DNA of 8,581 nucleotides from Chryseobacterium gleum (lineage in GTDB: Bacteria; Bacteroidota; Bacteroidia; Flavobacteriales_D; Crocinitomicaceae), in assembly GCA_943326315.2 (NCBI GenBank), contig CALPSU020000096.1, positions 1 through 8,581 of the forward strand. The letters are read 5' to 3'. The position numbers and the translations under genes were made by a program. The notes under the pieces are model-generated. The model was given only the letters and a program-made list of their open reading frames with translations, was not told where the DNA came from and did no database searches. Positions within the stretch are counted from its first letter, which is position 1, and each line of letters starts with the position of its first letter. Positions 1 through 6,883 of this stretch are shown here, piece by piece.

Positions 1-453
1 AATTAAATGACCAACAATCAATTTCTTATGATTATGAAATTTCACCTCTATATCAAAAAACTCATTAATACTTCCTCTTAACGAAGCTAATAAAGCCGTA
101 CTTGACAATAGTAAAGCAAAGATCCCAATCACATTTAAAAAGAAACTTCCCTTTTCCATGTCAACTCCATTTAAAAAAGAAAGAATTCCACTTACATCTT
201 GAATACCTACTTGCTCTTTTAAAAGCTTCCCTATAATTTCTACTAGTTTAACGTTACCTACAATTTTACCAAAAGTTGCAAAAGCTAGATATAATAACGG
301 GACTAATGCAAAAATGGTATAATATGACAGAGCAGCCCCATGTAAAAAACTTTTTTCTTGAAAAAACTCACTAAATGTAGTTTTTATTAAGATCCATAAC
401 TCACCCCAAGTTAAGTGACGTTTTCCTTTTTTTAATGATAATTTCATTTTCAT
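1..453 (-). CDS. yihY: YihY/BrkB family inner-membrane protein, N-terminal part (3' end outside the window)
   Basis: The reading frame is open from ATG 453 to the window edge and gives 151 residues of a protein usually about 300 aa long. After a lysine-rich start (MKMKLSLKKGKR) and an amphipathic stretch comes the family's first membrane segment, about residues 38-60, containing the typical AALSYYTIFALVPLL pattern. A second hydrophobic segment lies at about 104-125 (FFLNVIGIFALLL) and is followed by the conserved LRGSINEFFDI region. The family has about six transmembrane helices. It was once called RNase BN, but that assignment was wrong and its function remains poorly defined. The start must be ATG 453 or 447: a stop codon lies two codons upstream of 453, and no in-frame ATG, GTG or TTG occurs in the next 90 codons. 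The gene therefore overlaps the ABC ATPase gene by 47-53 nt in another frame, which suggests co-transcription and coupled translation. Confidence 0.9.
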   Translation of the reverse strand, partial: MKMKLSLKKGKRHLTWGELWILIKTTFSEFFQEKSFLHGAALSYYTIFALVPLLYLAFATFGKIVGNVKLVEIIGKLLKEQVGIQDVSGILSFLNGVDMEKGSFFLNVIGIFALLLSSTALLASLRGSINEFFDIEVKFHNHKKLIVGHLI

Positions 454-1351
454 TTTTCAATATATCTTTGTGAAATAGAATAATTTGATCATTATTTTCA
501 GTCTGAAAATAATTTACATAATGTAAACCTGCAAATTGTGATCGAATAAAATTTAATTTTAGATTACCCGGATTGCTTTTTGTTGAGATTTCAAATTCAG
601 TAGGTCTGAATAAAACCTCTTTATTATTAATAAAAACAGAATTTATTACTCCAAATAATTCACCTTCTTCTTTAGAAATCGGGTTATAAAAAAAATCTTT
701 AGGTGTACCTATCCTTTTTACTTTTCCTTCTGAAAAATGAAATATTTTATCAGCCAAGCTTAACATCTCTTCCCCATCGTGAGACACTAAAATAAAACTA
801 GTACCTCGAATTTTTTTCATTTGTAATAAGTAATTTGAAATTTTTAAACGAAGTCTACCATCTAAATGAACAAATGGTTCATCTAGCAATAGTAATTTAG
901 GTTCCCCAGCTAAAGCTCTAGCTAAGGACAATCTTTGCTGTTCACCACCTGATAGCAAAATTGATTTTTTATCTGATAAATGACTTAATTCAATTAAATC
1001 TAACAATTCATCAACTAACTCTTCTCTTTCTTTATAAGGAAGATAGAGTATTTTTTCTCTAATATTTTCTTTAACAGTATGATAAAGATCTAAGCAAAAA
1101 TCTTGATTTACCAACTTAATTTCATCATGACCTGGAACCAACTTTTTAGATGGACCTTTCACTATTTCACCATCAAAAACTACTTCCCCCGAATTAACAT
1201 CTAAAAGACCAGCAATTACTTTAAGTAGAGTAGTTTTTCCTGCCCCACTATTTCCTACAACACCAATTATTTCACTTTCTCCAATTTCAAAACTAATGTT
1301 TTCAAAAATTGGTGAATCATAAGAAAAGAAAATGGAATTTAACTTTAACAT
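401..1351 (-). CDS. ABC transporter ATP-binding protein, FbpC/PotA-like with C-terminal extension
   Basis: This 316-aa nucleotide-binding subunit of an ABC transporter is predicted to be cytoplasmic and to power a membrane permease. The motifs are complete: Walker A GNSGAGKTT at residues 33-41, Q-loop Gln83 (VNQDF), signature LSGGE at 133-137, Walker B LLLLDEP at 153-159, D-loop HLD at 162-164 and H-loop His191 (VSHD). After the ATPase core (about 1-220) comes a beta-rich tail of about 85 residues, including LFRPTEF at 247-253, which resembles the TOBE-type regulatory domain of FbpC, PotA and MalK-like ATPases. No permease or binding protein lies nearby, so the substrate cannot be told; similar orphan ATPases are common in flavobacteria. 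The gene starts directly after the stop of the upstream 142-aa gene (TAA then ATG, no gap), and its 3' end overlaps the yihY-like gene. It should be catalytically active; its partner is unknown. Confidence 0.93.
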   Translation of the reverse strand: MLKLNSIFFSYDSPIFENISFEIGESEIIGVVGNSGAGKTTLLKVIAGLLDVNSGEVVFDGEIVKGPSKKLVPGHDEIKLVNQDFCLDLYHTVKENIREKILYLPYKEREELVDELLDLIELSHLSDKKSILLSGGEQQRLSLARALAGEPKLLLLDEPFVHLDGRLRLKISNYLLQMKKIRGTSFILVSHDGEEMLSLADKIFHFSEGKVKRIGTPKDFFYNPISKEEGELFGVINSVFINNKEVLFRPTEFEISTKSNPGNLKLNFIRSQFAGLHYVNYFQTENNDQIILFHKDILKNENEIIIKKRKTSLNLG

Positions 1352-1780
1352 TTAATCTGCTAATTCTTTCGGGAATTCTTGAAGAGCAATATAAATTCCT
1401 GGAATAGGATTTGTATGTGGTTCCTCTTCTTTCAAATAAACATTCAAACGTTTATTACCTGCCTCGTCTAAAAACTCAAAACTTTCAACTATACTTTCAG
1501 AACAGGCCATTTGCGTAATGGTTTCATCTAATGAAATAATATCAAAAAGAATCATCTCAGGAACATCATAAGCAAAATTATCTAATTCAGTTAGTTGGCC
1601 CTTTAGTGTATAGGTAGCTTTACGAGAAGTTCTAATTTCTTTGATTTCAGTATTTACAACTAATTCATCTTCCCATTCAAAACGCAAATTATTCTCTGAT
1701 TCTTCTCCATTATGTTGTGCGTCTGCATGTTCTTGAGAAAAATGTTCATTCAACATATAAAAATGTACGTTTAAAGGCAT
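1352..1780 (-). CDS. hypothetical acidic protein, 142 aa
   Basis: I do not recognise this protein. It has 142 residues and is strongly acidic, with 30 Asp/Glu against 10 Lys/Arg. There is no signal peptide or membrane segment, so it is probably a soluble cytoplasmic protein. An N-terminal stretch with several His, Glu and Asn (about 11-31) looks disordered. The rest alternates short hydrophobic and charged runs (such as ATYTLKGQL at 55-63 and RLNVYLKEEE at 111-120), which suggests a mainly beta fold. The single cysteine is at 93 and there is no catalytic motif I can name. It is the first gene of the leftward operon, lies behind the divergent promoter region, and its TAA abuts the ATG of the ABC ATPase gene with no gap. 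This arrangement implies translational coupling. A role linked to the ATPase is possible but unproven. The ATG at 1780 is the natural start, since a stop codon (TAA) lies three codons upstream in this frame. Confidence 0.8.
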   Translation of the reverse strand: MPLNVHFYMLNEHFSQEHADAQHNGEESENNLRFEWEDELVVNTEIKEIRTSRKATYTLKGQLTELDNFAYDVPEMILFDIISLDETITQMACSESIVESFEFLDEAGNKRLNVYLKEEEPHTNPIPGIYIALQEFPKELAD

Positions 1781-1799
1781 AGTTAATTATTTTTAAGTG

Positions 1800-1830
1800 T
1801 AAAAATACGAATCTTAAACTTATCCATCAA
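1800..1830 (-). promoter_or_regulatory. candidate promoter for the 142-aa gene, ABC and yihY operon
   Basis: On the minus strand a TTG (1830-1828) is followed after 20 nt by TATTTTTA (1807-1800). This matches the Bacteroidota -33 TTG / -7 TAnnTTTG arrangement except for the last base. Transcription would start near 1793, leaving a leader of about 13 nt before ATG 1780. A second near-match, TAAGTTTA (1822-1815), lies just upstream, so the exact box is uncertain. Confidence 0.35.
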
Positions 1831-1860
1831 TGTAAAGCTTATCCTTACTCTTAAATTTCT

Positions 1861-1868
1861 TATCTTCG
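1861..1868 (+). promoter_or_regulatory. candidate -7 promoter box for the rlmI-like gene
   Basis: TATCTTCG matches the Bacteroidota -7 consensus TAnnTTTG at all but one fixed position. Initiation near 1875 would leave about 35 nt of leader before ATG 1910. It would also place the alternative in-frame GTG at 1868 outside the transcript, which supports the ATG start. No clear -33 TTG is seen at the proper distance. Confidence 0.4.
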
Positions 1869-1909
1869 TGCTTGAAATCACATTCACTTTCAAAATATAC
1901 AACATTATA

Positions 1910-3079
1910 ATGAACATTGTAAAAATCAACAAGAACAAAATAAATTCAATTGAAAGAAAACATCCTTGGATATTTTCAGGAGCCATCACCAGTGATGTTT
2001 CTGAATTAAAAGATGGGGATGTTGTTACAGTTTGTGATCATAAAGATTATTTTTTGGCAAGAGGCCATTTTCAACATGCTACAATTTCAGTAAGAATACT
2101 TTCGTTTGAAGATCAAGAGTTGGATCAAAACTTTTTTAATCAAAGAATTCTAAATGCATTTGAATTGAGACAAAAACTCAATTTAATTAATGAAAAAACA
2201 AATATTTGCAGACTTGTTCATGGAGAAGGAGATTCATTACCTGGATTAATTATTGATTTTTATAATGGAGTAGCTGTAATTCAATGTCATAGTATCGGAA
2301 TGTATAATTCAATAGAATTAATTTCTGAAGGATTAAAATTTGCAGTTGGAAAAACATTAACAGCAATTTATTCTAAATCATCAGATACACTTCCTCAGAG
2401 AGCTGAAGGGAAAGATGCGTATTTGTTTGGGAATTGTGAAACTCCACATTTAGCTCTAGAATATGGTGTAAAGCTTCAGATTGATTGGGTAACAGGACAA
2501 AAAACCGGTTTTTTTATTGACCAACGTGAAAACAGATTTCTTTTAGGAAAATATTCTCAAGGTAAAAAAGTATTGAATACTTTCTGCTACTCTGGTGGTT
2601 TTAGTTTATTAGCACTACAAGAAGGAGCTAGTTTAGTGCACTCTTTAGATAGTTCTAAGAAAGCTATTGTTCTTACAGAAGCGAATATAGAATTGAATAA
2701 TTTCGGTTTAAAACACAAATCTATTGTTGCAGATGCTATGGAATATATGAAGGATTTGGAAGAAGATTATGATATTATTGTATTAGATCCTCCTGCATTT
2801 GCAAAACACCGTGAAAAACGTCATAAAGCTATTCAAGGTTATAAAAGATTAAATGCGCATGCAATCCGTCAAATAAAACCAGGTGGAATTATTTTCACTT
2901 TCTCCTGTTCTCAAGTCGTAGACAAATTCTTATTTACTAATACTATAATTGCAGCAGCAATTGAAGCTGGAAGAAACGTTAGAATATTAGAACAATTACA
3001 CCAACCTGCTGACCATCCTATAAATGCTTTTCATCCAGAAGGTGAATATTTGAAAGGACTTGTTTTACAAGTTGATTAA
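1910..3079 (+). CDS. rlmI: RlmI-like class I SAM-dependent 23S rRNA methyltransferase
   Basis: A 389-aa protein of the RlmI (YccW) family, which in E. coli makes m5C1962 in 23S rRNA using S-adenosylmethionine. An N-terminal PUA-type RNA-binding domain spans about residues 1-75 (HPWIFSGAI at 18-26). The RlmI-type middle region follows, with RLVHGEGDSLPGL at 101-113 and the strongly conserved QKTGFFIDQRENR at 197-209. The Rossmann methyltransferase fold starts with motif I, VLNTFCYSGGFSL at 221-233. Motif IV is DPPAFAKH at 293-300, the SCSQ motif is at 332-335, and the protein ends with HPEGEYLKGLVLQV. Length fits the family (about 395 aa). I chose ATG 1910, which gives the usual MNIVKINKNK start; an upstream in-frame GTG (1868) would add 14 atypical hydrophobic residues and overlaps a promoter box. 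The exact target base in this organism is inferred from the family. It is followed after 8 nt by the MATE gene. Confidence 0.9.
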   Translation: MNIVKINKNKINSIERKHPWIFSGAITSDVSELKDGDVVTVCDHKDYFLARGHFQHATISVRILSFEDQELDQNFFNQRILNAFELRQKLNLINEKTNICRLVHGEGDSLPGLIIDFYNGVAVIQCHSIGMYNSIELISEGLKFAVGKTLTAIYSKSSDTLPQRAEGKDAYLFGNCETPHLALEYGVKLQIDWVTGQKTGFFIDQRENRFLLGKYSQGKKVLNTFCYSGGFSLLALQEGASLVHSLDSSKKAIVLTEANIELNNFGLKHKSIVADAMEYMKDLEEDYDIIVLDPPAFAKHREKRHKAIQGYKRLNAHAIRQIKPGGIIFTFSCSQVVDKFLFTNTIIAAAIEAGRNVRILEQLHQPADHPINAFHPEGEYLKGLVLQVD

Positions 3080-3087
3080 ATAATTAA

Positions 3088-4416
3088 ATGCTTGATTTAA
3101 AATATAAAACAATACTAAATGTTGCTCTTCCTTTAATGGTCTCGAGTTTCATTCAAGCAATTGTTTTATTAACTGACACTGCTTTTTTAAGTAGATATAG
3201 TACAATTTCGTTTGATGCAGCAGGCAATGCGGGGCTTATTTATGTAACTATGTTTATGGCTTTAGCTGGAATGGGGGATGGTACTCAAATATTAATAGCG
3301 AGAAGAATTGGTCAAAAAAACATTGACGCTATAGGCAGAATTTTCGGAACATCTATAATAACCAATTTAGTTTTAGCTGTTTTATTGTTCCTTTTTTTAC
3401 AAACTACAATCCCATCTATACTGACTAACTATTCTAAATATAAAGACCTAGCTTTAGCTCAAATAGATTTTATTTCTATTAGAAGTTTCGCTCTCTTTTT
3501 TGCGATGATTTCAATTTCTATACAGGCATTTTTTTTTGCGACTGGTAAAACTTGGGTTGTCCTTGTTAGTGCATTAATAACAGCAAGTTCAAATATTTTA
3601 CTAGATTATTTATTAATATTTGGAAAAGGTTCATTTCCTGAAATGGGTTTAAAAGGTGCAGCACTAGCATCTACTTTAGCTGATGGTTTAGGAATGTTAT
3701 TTCTAATCGCTTATTTATTCTTTTCCAAACAGAAAAGGGAGCTTAATTTATTTTCTCATTTCTCATTTAATCTTATTTCATTTAAAGAATTAATTAAAAT
3801 AGGTAGTCCAATTATGTTTCAAGGACTTATAGCTCTTTCAACTTGGACAATTTTCTTTGCTTGGATTGAACAAATGGGGAAATTTGAGTTAACTGTTTCT
3901 CAAAATATTAGATCAATTTACTTTTTAGCATTTATTCCTATTTGGGGGTTTTCAGCAACTACCAAAACCTATATATCTCAATATATAGGAAATGGCGACT
4001 TTATTTCTCTGAAAAAAATTCAATTAAGAATTCAAATTCTAACTATGTTATTTTTATCCATAATAATTTTAGGTGCTGTTTTTTTTCCTTATAATTTAAT
4101 TTCAACAATAAACCCATCCAAAATATACATTCAAAAAAGTGCTGAAATTCTTCAATTTATTTCAATTTCAACATTAGTTTTTGGATTTGTAAGTGTCTAT
4201 TTTCAAACTATAAATGGAAGTGGAAATACAATGGTTACTTTCTTAATTGAAGTAATTAGTGTTTTTATTTACCTAATTGCATCTTATATTTTCATAAAAA
4301 TACTCAAATTAGATATTTTTTGGATTTGGTCGGTTGAATATATTTATTTTGGGACAATGGGATTATTATCTATTGGATATTTAAGAATCTTTGATTGGAA
4401 AAAAAAGATTCTTTGA
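3088..4416 (+). CDS. MATE family multidrug/sodium-type efflux transporter
   Basis: A 442-aa integral membrane protein of the MATE (multidrug and toxic compound extrusion) family, close to the usual 440-460 aa. Hydropathy by eye supports 12 transmembrane helices in two six-helix halves. The N-half has the DTAFLSRY turn after helix 1 (residues 30-37), the GMGDGTQIL segment at 61-69 and the typical NILLDYLLIFG motif at 169-179, followed by MGLKGAALAS at 186-195. The C-half begins near residue 233 (KELIKIGSPIMFQG) and holds QTINGSGNT at 373-381. MATE proteins export cationic drugs or metabolites in exchange for Na+ or H+; which substrate and ion apply here cannot be read from the sequence. The gene starts 8 nt after the rlmI-like stop with no Shine-Dalgarno site, consistent with co-transcription. 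Its last codons lie inside a 10-bp inverted repeat. Confidence 0.9.
   Translation: MLDLKYKTILNVALPLMVSSFIQAIVLLTDTAFLSRYSTISFDAAGNAGLIYVTMFMALAGMGDGTQILIARRIGQKNIDAIGRIFGTSIITNLVLAVLLFLFLQTTIPSILTNYSKYKDLALAQIDFISIRSFALFFAMISISIQAFFFATGKTWVVLVSALITASSNILLDYLLIFGKGSFPEMGLKGAALASTLADGLGMLFLIAYLFFSKQKRELNLFSHFSFNLISFKELIKIGSPIMFQGLIALSTWTIFFAWIEQMGKFELTVSQNIRSIYFLAFIPIWGFSATTKTYISQYIGNGDFISLKKIQLRIQILTMLFLSIIILGAVFFPYNLISTINPSKIYIQKSAEILQFISISTLVFGFVSVYFQTINGSGNTMVTFLIEVISVFIYLIASYIFIKILKLDIFWIWSVEYIYFGTMGLLSIGYLRIFDWKKKIL
4383..4413 (+). terminator. inverted repeat at the end of the MATE gene, possible weak terminator
   Basis: A perfect 10-bp inverted repeat, AAGAATCTTT (4383-4392) and AAAGATTCTT (4404-4413), has an 11-nt loop. 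It includes the last MATE codons up to the base before the final two of the TGA stop. The stem has only two G-C pairs and is followed by TTTGATTTAAATTTT rather than a clean T run, so termination would be weak. Its place between MATE and the putative fmt promoter is suggestive. Confidence 0.3.
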
Positions 4417-4425
4417 TTTAAATTT

Positions 4426-4433
4426 TACCTTTG
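4426..4433 (+). promoter_or_regulatory. candidate -7 promoter box for fmt
   Basis: TACCTTTG is a perfect match to the Bacteroidota TAnnTTTG consensus. It lies 18 nt before ATG 4452, so a start site near 4440 would give a leader of about 12 nt. It overlaps the alternative TTG start at 4431, which argues against that start. No well-spaced -33 TTG is visible. Confidence 0.45.
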
Positions 4434-4451
4434 AATAAAATTAAGAATACA

Positions 4452-5408
4452 ATGACAAAAGAAAATTTCAGAATTGTTTTTATGGGTACTCCAGAATTTG
4501 CTGTAACTATATTAGATGAAATTATAAAAAATAATTTTAACATAGTTGGAGTTATTACAGCTCCAGATAAACCTGCAGGAAGAGGTCAAAAAATTTCTGA
4601 AAGTGATGTAAAAAAATACGCAAAAGAAAAAGGATTAAATGTCTTACAACCAACAAATTTAAAAGATTCTGATTTTATAAATGAGCTTAAAATTTTAAAT
4701 GCTGATTTATTTGTTGTAGTTGCATTTAGAATGTTACCCGAGATTGTTTGGGCAATGCCTCCAAAAGGAACTATTAACCTTCACGCTTCTATTTTACCAA
4801 ATTATAGAGGTGCAGCACCCATAAATTGGGCTATTATTAATGGTGAAACCCAAACTGGAGTAACCACATTCTTTATCGAAAAGGAAATTGATACTGGGAA
4901 AATTATTGATAGAGCATATGTAGAAATTACAGAAAATGATAATGTTGGAGATTTACATGACCGATTAATGAATTTGGGAGCTAAATTAGCTACTGAAACA
5001 ATTGAAAAAATTAGAGTTGGTGATATTCAAGGAATTCCTCAACTTGATTTAATTGAAGGCGATTTAAAATCAGCACCTAAAATTTTCAAACCTACCTGTG
5101 AAATTGATTGGTCAAAATCTGTCGAAGAAGTACATGATTTTTGTAGAGGCCTCTCCCCTTACCCAACAGCTTGGACAATCTTGAAAAATGACATAAAGCT
5201 TGATTCTAAATCATTTAAAATTTTTAAAACTGAAAAAACTAATCAGAAAGTGGTTGATTCAAGAAAATTGATAGCAACCAAAGAAGGTATTTTATTTCCT
5301 TGTAAAGACTATTATCTTTTAGTAACAGAACTTCAACCTGAAGGTAAACGAAGAATGAATTTTAAAGAATTATTAGCCGGAAATCCAATAGATGATTTGA
5401 AAGTTTAG
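4452..5408 (+). CDS. fmt: methionyl-tRNA formyltransferase
   Basis: Fmt formylates the amino group of initiator Met-tRNA with 10-formyltetrahydrofolate in the cytoplasm, as required for efficient bacterial translation initiation. The 318-aa product has the typical length. The N-terminal formyltransferase Rossmann domain starts with RIVFMGTPEFAV (7-18). The tRNA-contacting loop with DKPAGRGQK is at 39-47. The catalytic Asn-His-Asp triad is N109 and H111 (INLHASILPNYRGAAPI) and D147 (EIDTGKI). The C-terminal OB-like tRNA-binding domain covers about 208-318 (CRGLSPYPTAW at 231-241, ending LQPEGKRRMNFKELLAG). I chose ATG 4452, giving the usual short lead before RIVFMGTPEF. A TTG at 4431 would add seven residues but sits inside the putative promoter. 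The gene follows MATE by 35 nt and converges with yaaA, with 7 nt between their stops. Confidence 0.97.
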   Translation: MTKENFRIVFMGTPEFAVTILDEIIKNNFNIVGVITAPDKPAGRGQKISESDVKKYAKEKGLNVLQPTNLKDSDFINELKILNADLFVVVAFRMLPEIVWAMPPKGTINLHASILPNYRGAAPINWAIINGETQTGVTTFFIEKEIDTGKIIDRAYVEITENDNVGDLHDRLMNLGAKLATETIEKIRVGDIQGIPQLDLIEGDLKSAPKIFKPTCEIDWSKSVEEVHDFCRGLSPYPTAWTILKNDIKLDSKSFKIFKTEKTNQKVVDSRKLIATKEGILFPCKDYYLLVTELQPEGKRRMNFKELLAGNPIDDLKV

Positions 5409-5415
5409 TTATTTT

Positions 5416-6180
5416 TCATCTTATAAATAACCAATCTGTATCTGTTGAATTATTTACATCAAAACTATAACCATCTAAATTATACAATTTTAATTCTTCT
5501 GGATTAATAATATTATTTTTAATAATATATCTCGCCATTGCTCCTCTTTGATGCTTTGCATACATCATAACAATTTTTAATTTTCCGTTTTTGAAATCTT
5601 TAAAATGAGGTGTTATAACTCTAGATTTTAAGACTTTTAAATCAACAGCTTTAAAATATTCAGTGGAAGCTAAATTCACAATCACTTCACCCGAATGCAT
5701 TTCATTATTAAGCGATTCAGAAATCTTTTGTCCCCAAAAAGTATATAAATTTTTAATTTTTGGAGTAATTTCCCATTTAGTTCCCATTTCAAGTCTATAA
5801 GGATAAATTAAATCCATAGGTTTTAAAATCCCATATAAACCTGAAAGAATTCTTAAATCATTTTGAGCTCTTTCTACTTCGTCTTTTGAAAGTGTATGAA
5901 TATCAAAACCTTTGTACACCTCTCCGTTAAAAGCACTAATAGCTGGATATATCGTTTCACTTTCAACTAATGGACTTTCCCAATTTTGAAATCTATTATA
6001 ATTTAATTCAGCTAAATCATTTGATAGATGCATCATCTCTCCTATTTTTTTAGAAGAAACTTTTTTCAACTTTGACGCTAAAGATTCTGTTTCTTTCAAA
6101 AATGAAGCAATACTTGTTAAGGAATTATTTTCAATCTTTTTATAAGAAATCGATTTTGCTGGGGAAATAATAATTTTCAC
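5416..6180 (-). CDS. yaaA: peroxide stress protein YaaA (DUF328 family)
   Basis: A 254-aa protein of the YaaA family, a cytoplasmic protein that in E. coli is induced by OxyR and limits intracellular iron and DNA damage during hydrogen peroxide stress. Its biochemical activity is not settled; DNA binding has been reported for the family. Conserved blocks are all present: MKIIISPAKS at the N-terminus, AFNGEVYKGF (83-92), LRILSGLYGILKP (109-121) then PYRLEMG (127-133), NLASTEYFKAV (169-179) and the basic YAKHQRGAMARYI (207-219) near the C-terminus. Length matches the family. The start is GTG 6180: the codon directly before it is TAA, so no upstream start is possible, and the encoded MKIIISPAKS is exactly the family's beginning. 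A perfect TAnnTTTG box lies just upstream, so it probably has its own promoter. Confidence 0.95.
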   Translation of the reverse strand: MKIIISPAKSISYKKIENNSLTSIASFLKETESLASKLKKVSSKKIGEMMHLSNDLAELNYNRFQNWESPLVESETIYPAISAFNGEVYKGFDIHTLSKDEVERAQNDLRILSGLYGILKPMDLIYPYRLEMGTKWEITPKIKNLYTFWGQKISESLNNEMHSGEVIVNLASTEYFKAVDLKVLKSRVITPHFKDFKNGKLKIVMMYAKHQRGAMARYIIKNNIINPEELKLYNLDGYSFDVNNSTDTDWLFIR

Positions 6181-6207
6181 TTATATTTTCTTTTTATAAA
6201 TTTAATT

Positions 6208-6215
6208 CAAAAATA
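6208..6215 (-). promoter_or_regulatory. candidate -7 promoter box for yaaA
   Basis: The minus strand reads TATTTTTG here, a perfect TAnnTTTG match, with 27 nt between the box and GTG 6180. A start near 6201 would give a leader of about 21 nt. No -33 TTG is seen at about 20 nt upstream, so the call rests on one box in AT-rich DNA. Confidence 0.4.
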
Positions 6216-6426
6216 AATACTTCCATTTTCTTTAATTAAATAAGGATGATATTTACTCAAAACAAAAGTACCAATAAACCATTGACACGTAAAACTATAA
6301 ATTTTTAAAGAATAATAAATTTCTTAAATTTAGGAAAATCAAAATTTCCTTTTAAAATTCTTTTATAATTGCTGAATTAATTCTATAAAGCCTTTTAAAT
6401 TATTATTTTTTTGTAGAATTAAATAC
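6216..6426. other. AT-rich intergenic stretch between the BLUF gene and yaaA
   Basis: About 210 nt remain here once the yaaA promoter is set aside. I find no supportable gene. It holds a small AT-rich hairpin, AGGAAA (6332-6337) with TTTCCT (6345-6350), and no T-tract on the minus strand that would make it a convincing terminator for the BLUF gene. A 20-codon ATG frame on the plus strand (6246-6308) has no coding support. Confidence 0.4.
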
Positions 6427-6858
6427 TTATACCAATTTATAGAATCTAGATAGAATTTTTAATACTTTGCTATCATCAATAATACCACCTTTCAATAATT
6501 TATTAAACACATCATTTTCATCTGGAGTAGCTTCTGTAATCAAAGTCATGTCTTCTTTATCAACATCTTTAAACCCCATATGCCATGCTGGAAAAATTCT
6601 TTCTTTGATTTCTCCTTTATTTAAAAGCATAACTTTTGAATGTCTATGATCTTTTTTAATAAGATTAAATAGATTTAATATTTCATTTTCATCACCTTCT
6701 AAAAATTGCAAGAAATAATTTTTAGAATGTACAAGAACACCAGTAACATACTTTCCCGGATTATTTTTCTCGCAAGACTTTAATATTTTTTGAATTTCTT
6801 CATCTACACAATTAGTGTTTCTTTCACTAGAATAGATTAAATAATTAAGTTTTTCCAT
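6427..6858 (-). CDS. short BLUF-domain blue-light photoreceptor
   Basis: A 143-aa stand-alone BLUF (sensor of blue light using FAD) protein of the PixD/Slr1694 class. The domain covers about residues 1-97. The residues of the photoactive flavin network align without gaps to PixD: Tyr9 (YLIYSS), Asn33 (KNNPGKYVTG), Gln51 (YFLQFLEGD), Trp92 and Met94 (FPAWHMGF). The conserved KDHRHSKV sits at 69-76. Residues 98-143 form a mostly helical tail like the capping helices of short BLUF proteins, with no fused GGDEF, EAL or DNA-binding output domain. It should therefore bind flavin and signal light through a protein partner, which I cannot identify here. Its ATG at 6858 is preceded by a perfect -7 box, so it is probably monocistronic. 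It faces the same way as yaaA, 246 nt away. Confidence 0.93.
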   Translation of the reverse strand: MEKLNYLIYSSERNTNCVDEEIQKILKSCEKNNPGKYVTGVLVHSKNYFLQFLEGDENEILNLFNLIKKDHRHSKVMLLNKGEIKERIFPAWHMGFKDVDKEDMTLITEATPDENDVFNKLLKGGIIDDSKVLKILSRFYKLV

Positions 6859-6883
6859 AAAATCATTATAAACAGTTATTTTA

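Noticed and set aside
1868..1909. GTG start for the rlmI-like gene, adding 14 residues
   Set aside because: The extra residues are atypical of the family's N-terminus and the codon overlaps a -7-like box; ATG 1910 gives the normal start.
1783..1989. 68-codon minus-strand open frame across the divergent promoter region
   Set aside because: It starts inside the antisense strand of the rlmI-like gene and covers the putative promoters of both neighbouring units; its composition reflects AT-rich DNA only.
4431..4451. TTG start for fmt, adding 7 residues
   Set aside because: It lies inside the perfect TACCTTTG box, while ATG 4452 gives the usual Fmt N-terminus.
6246..6308. 20-codon plus-strand frame in the BLUF-yaaA spacer
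   Set aside because: It is too short, with no recognisable product and no promoter evidence.
6332..6350. Small hairpin AGGAAA/TTTCCT as a terminator for the BLUF gene
   Set aside because: The stem is only 6 bp, lies 77 nt or more past the stop, and no T-tract follows it on the minus strand.
6467..6649. 60-codon plus-strand open frame inside the BLUF gene
   Set aside because: It is antisense to a clear BLUF coding sequence, lacks a promoter or family resemblance, and is explained as a shadow frame.
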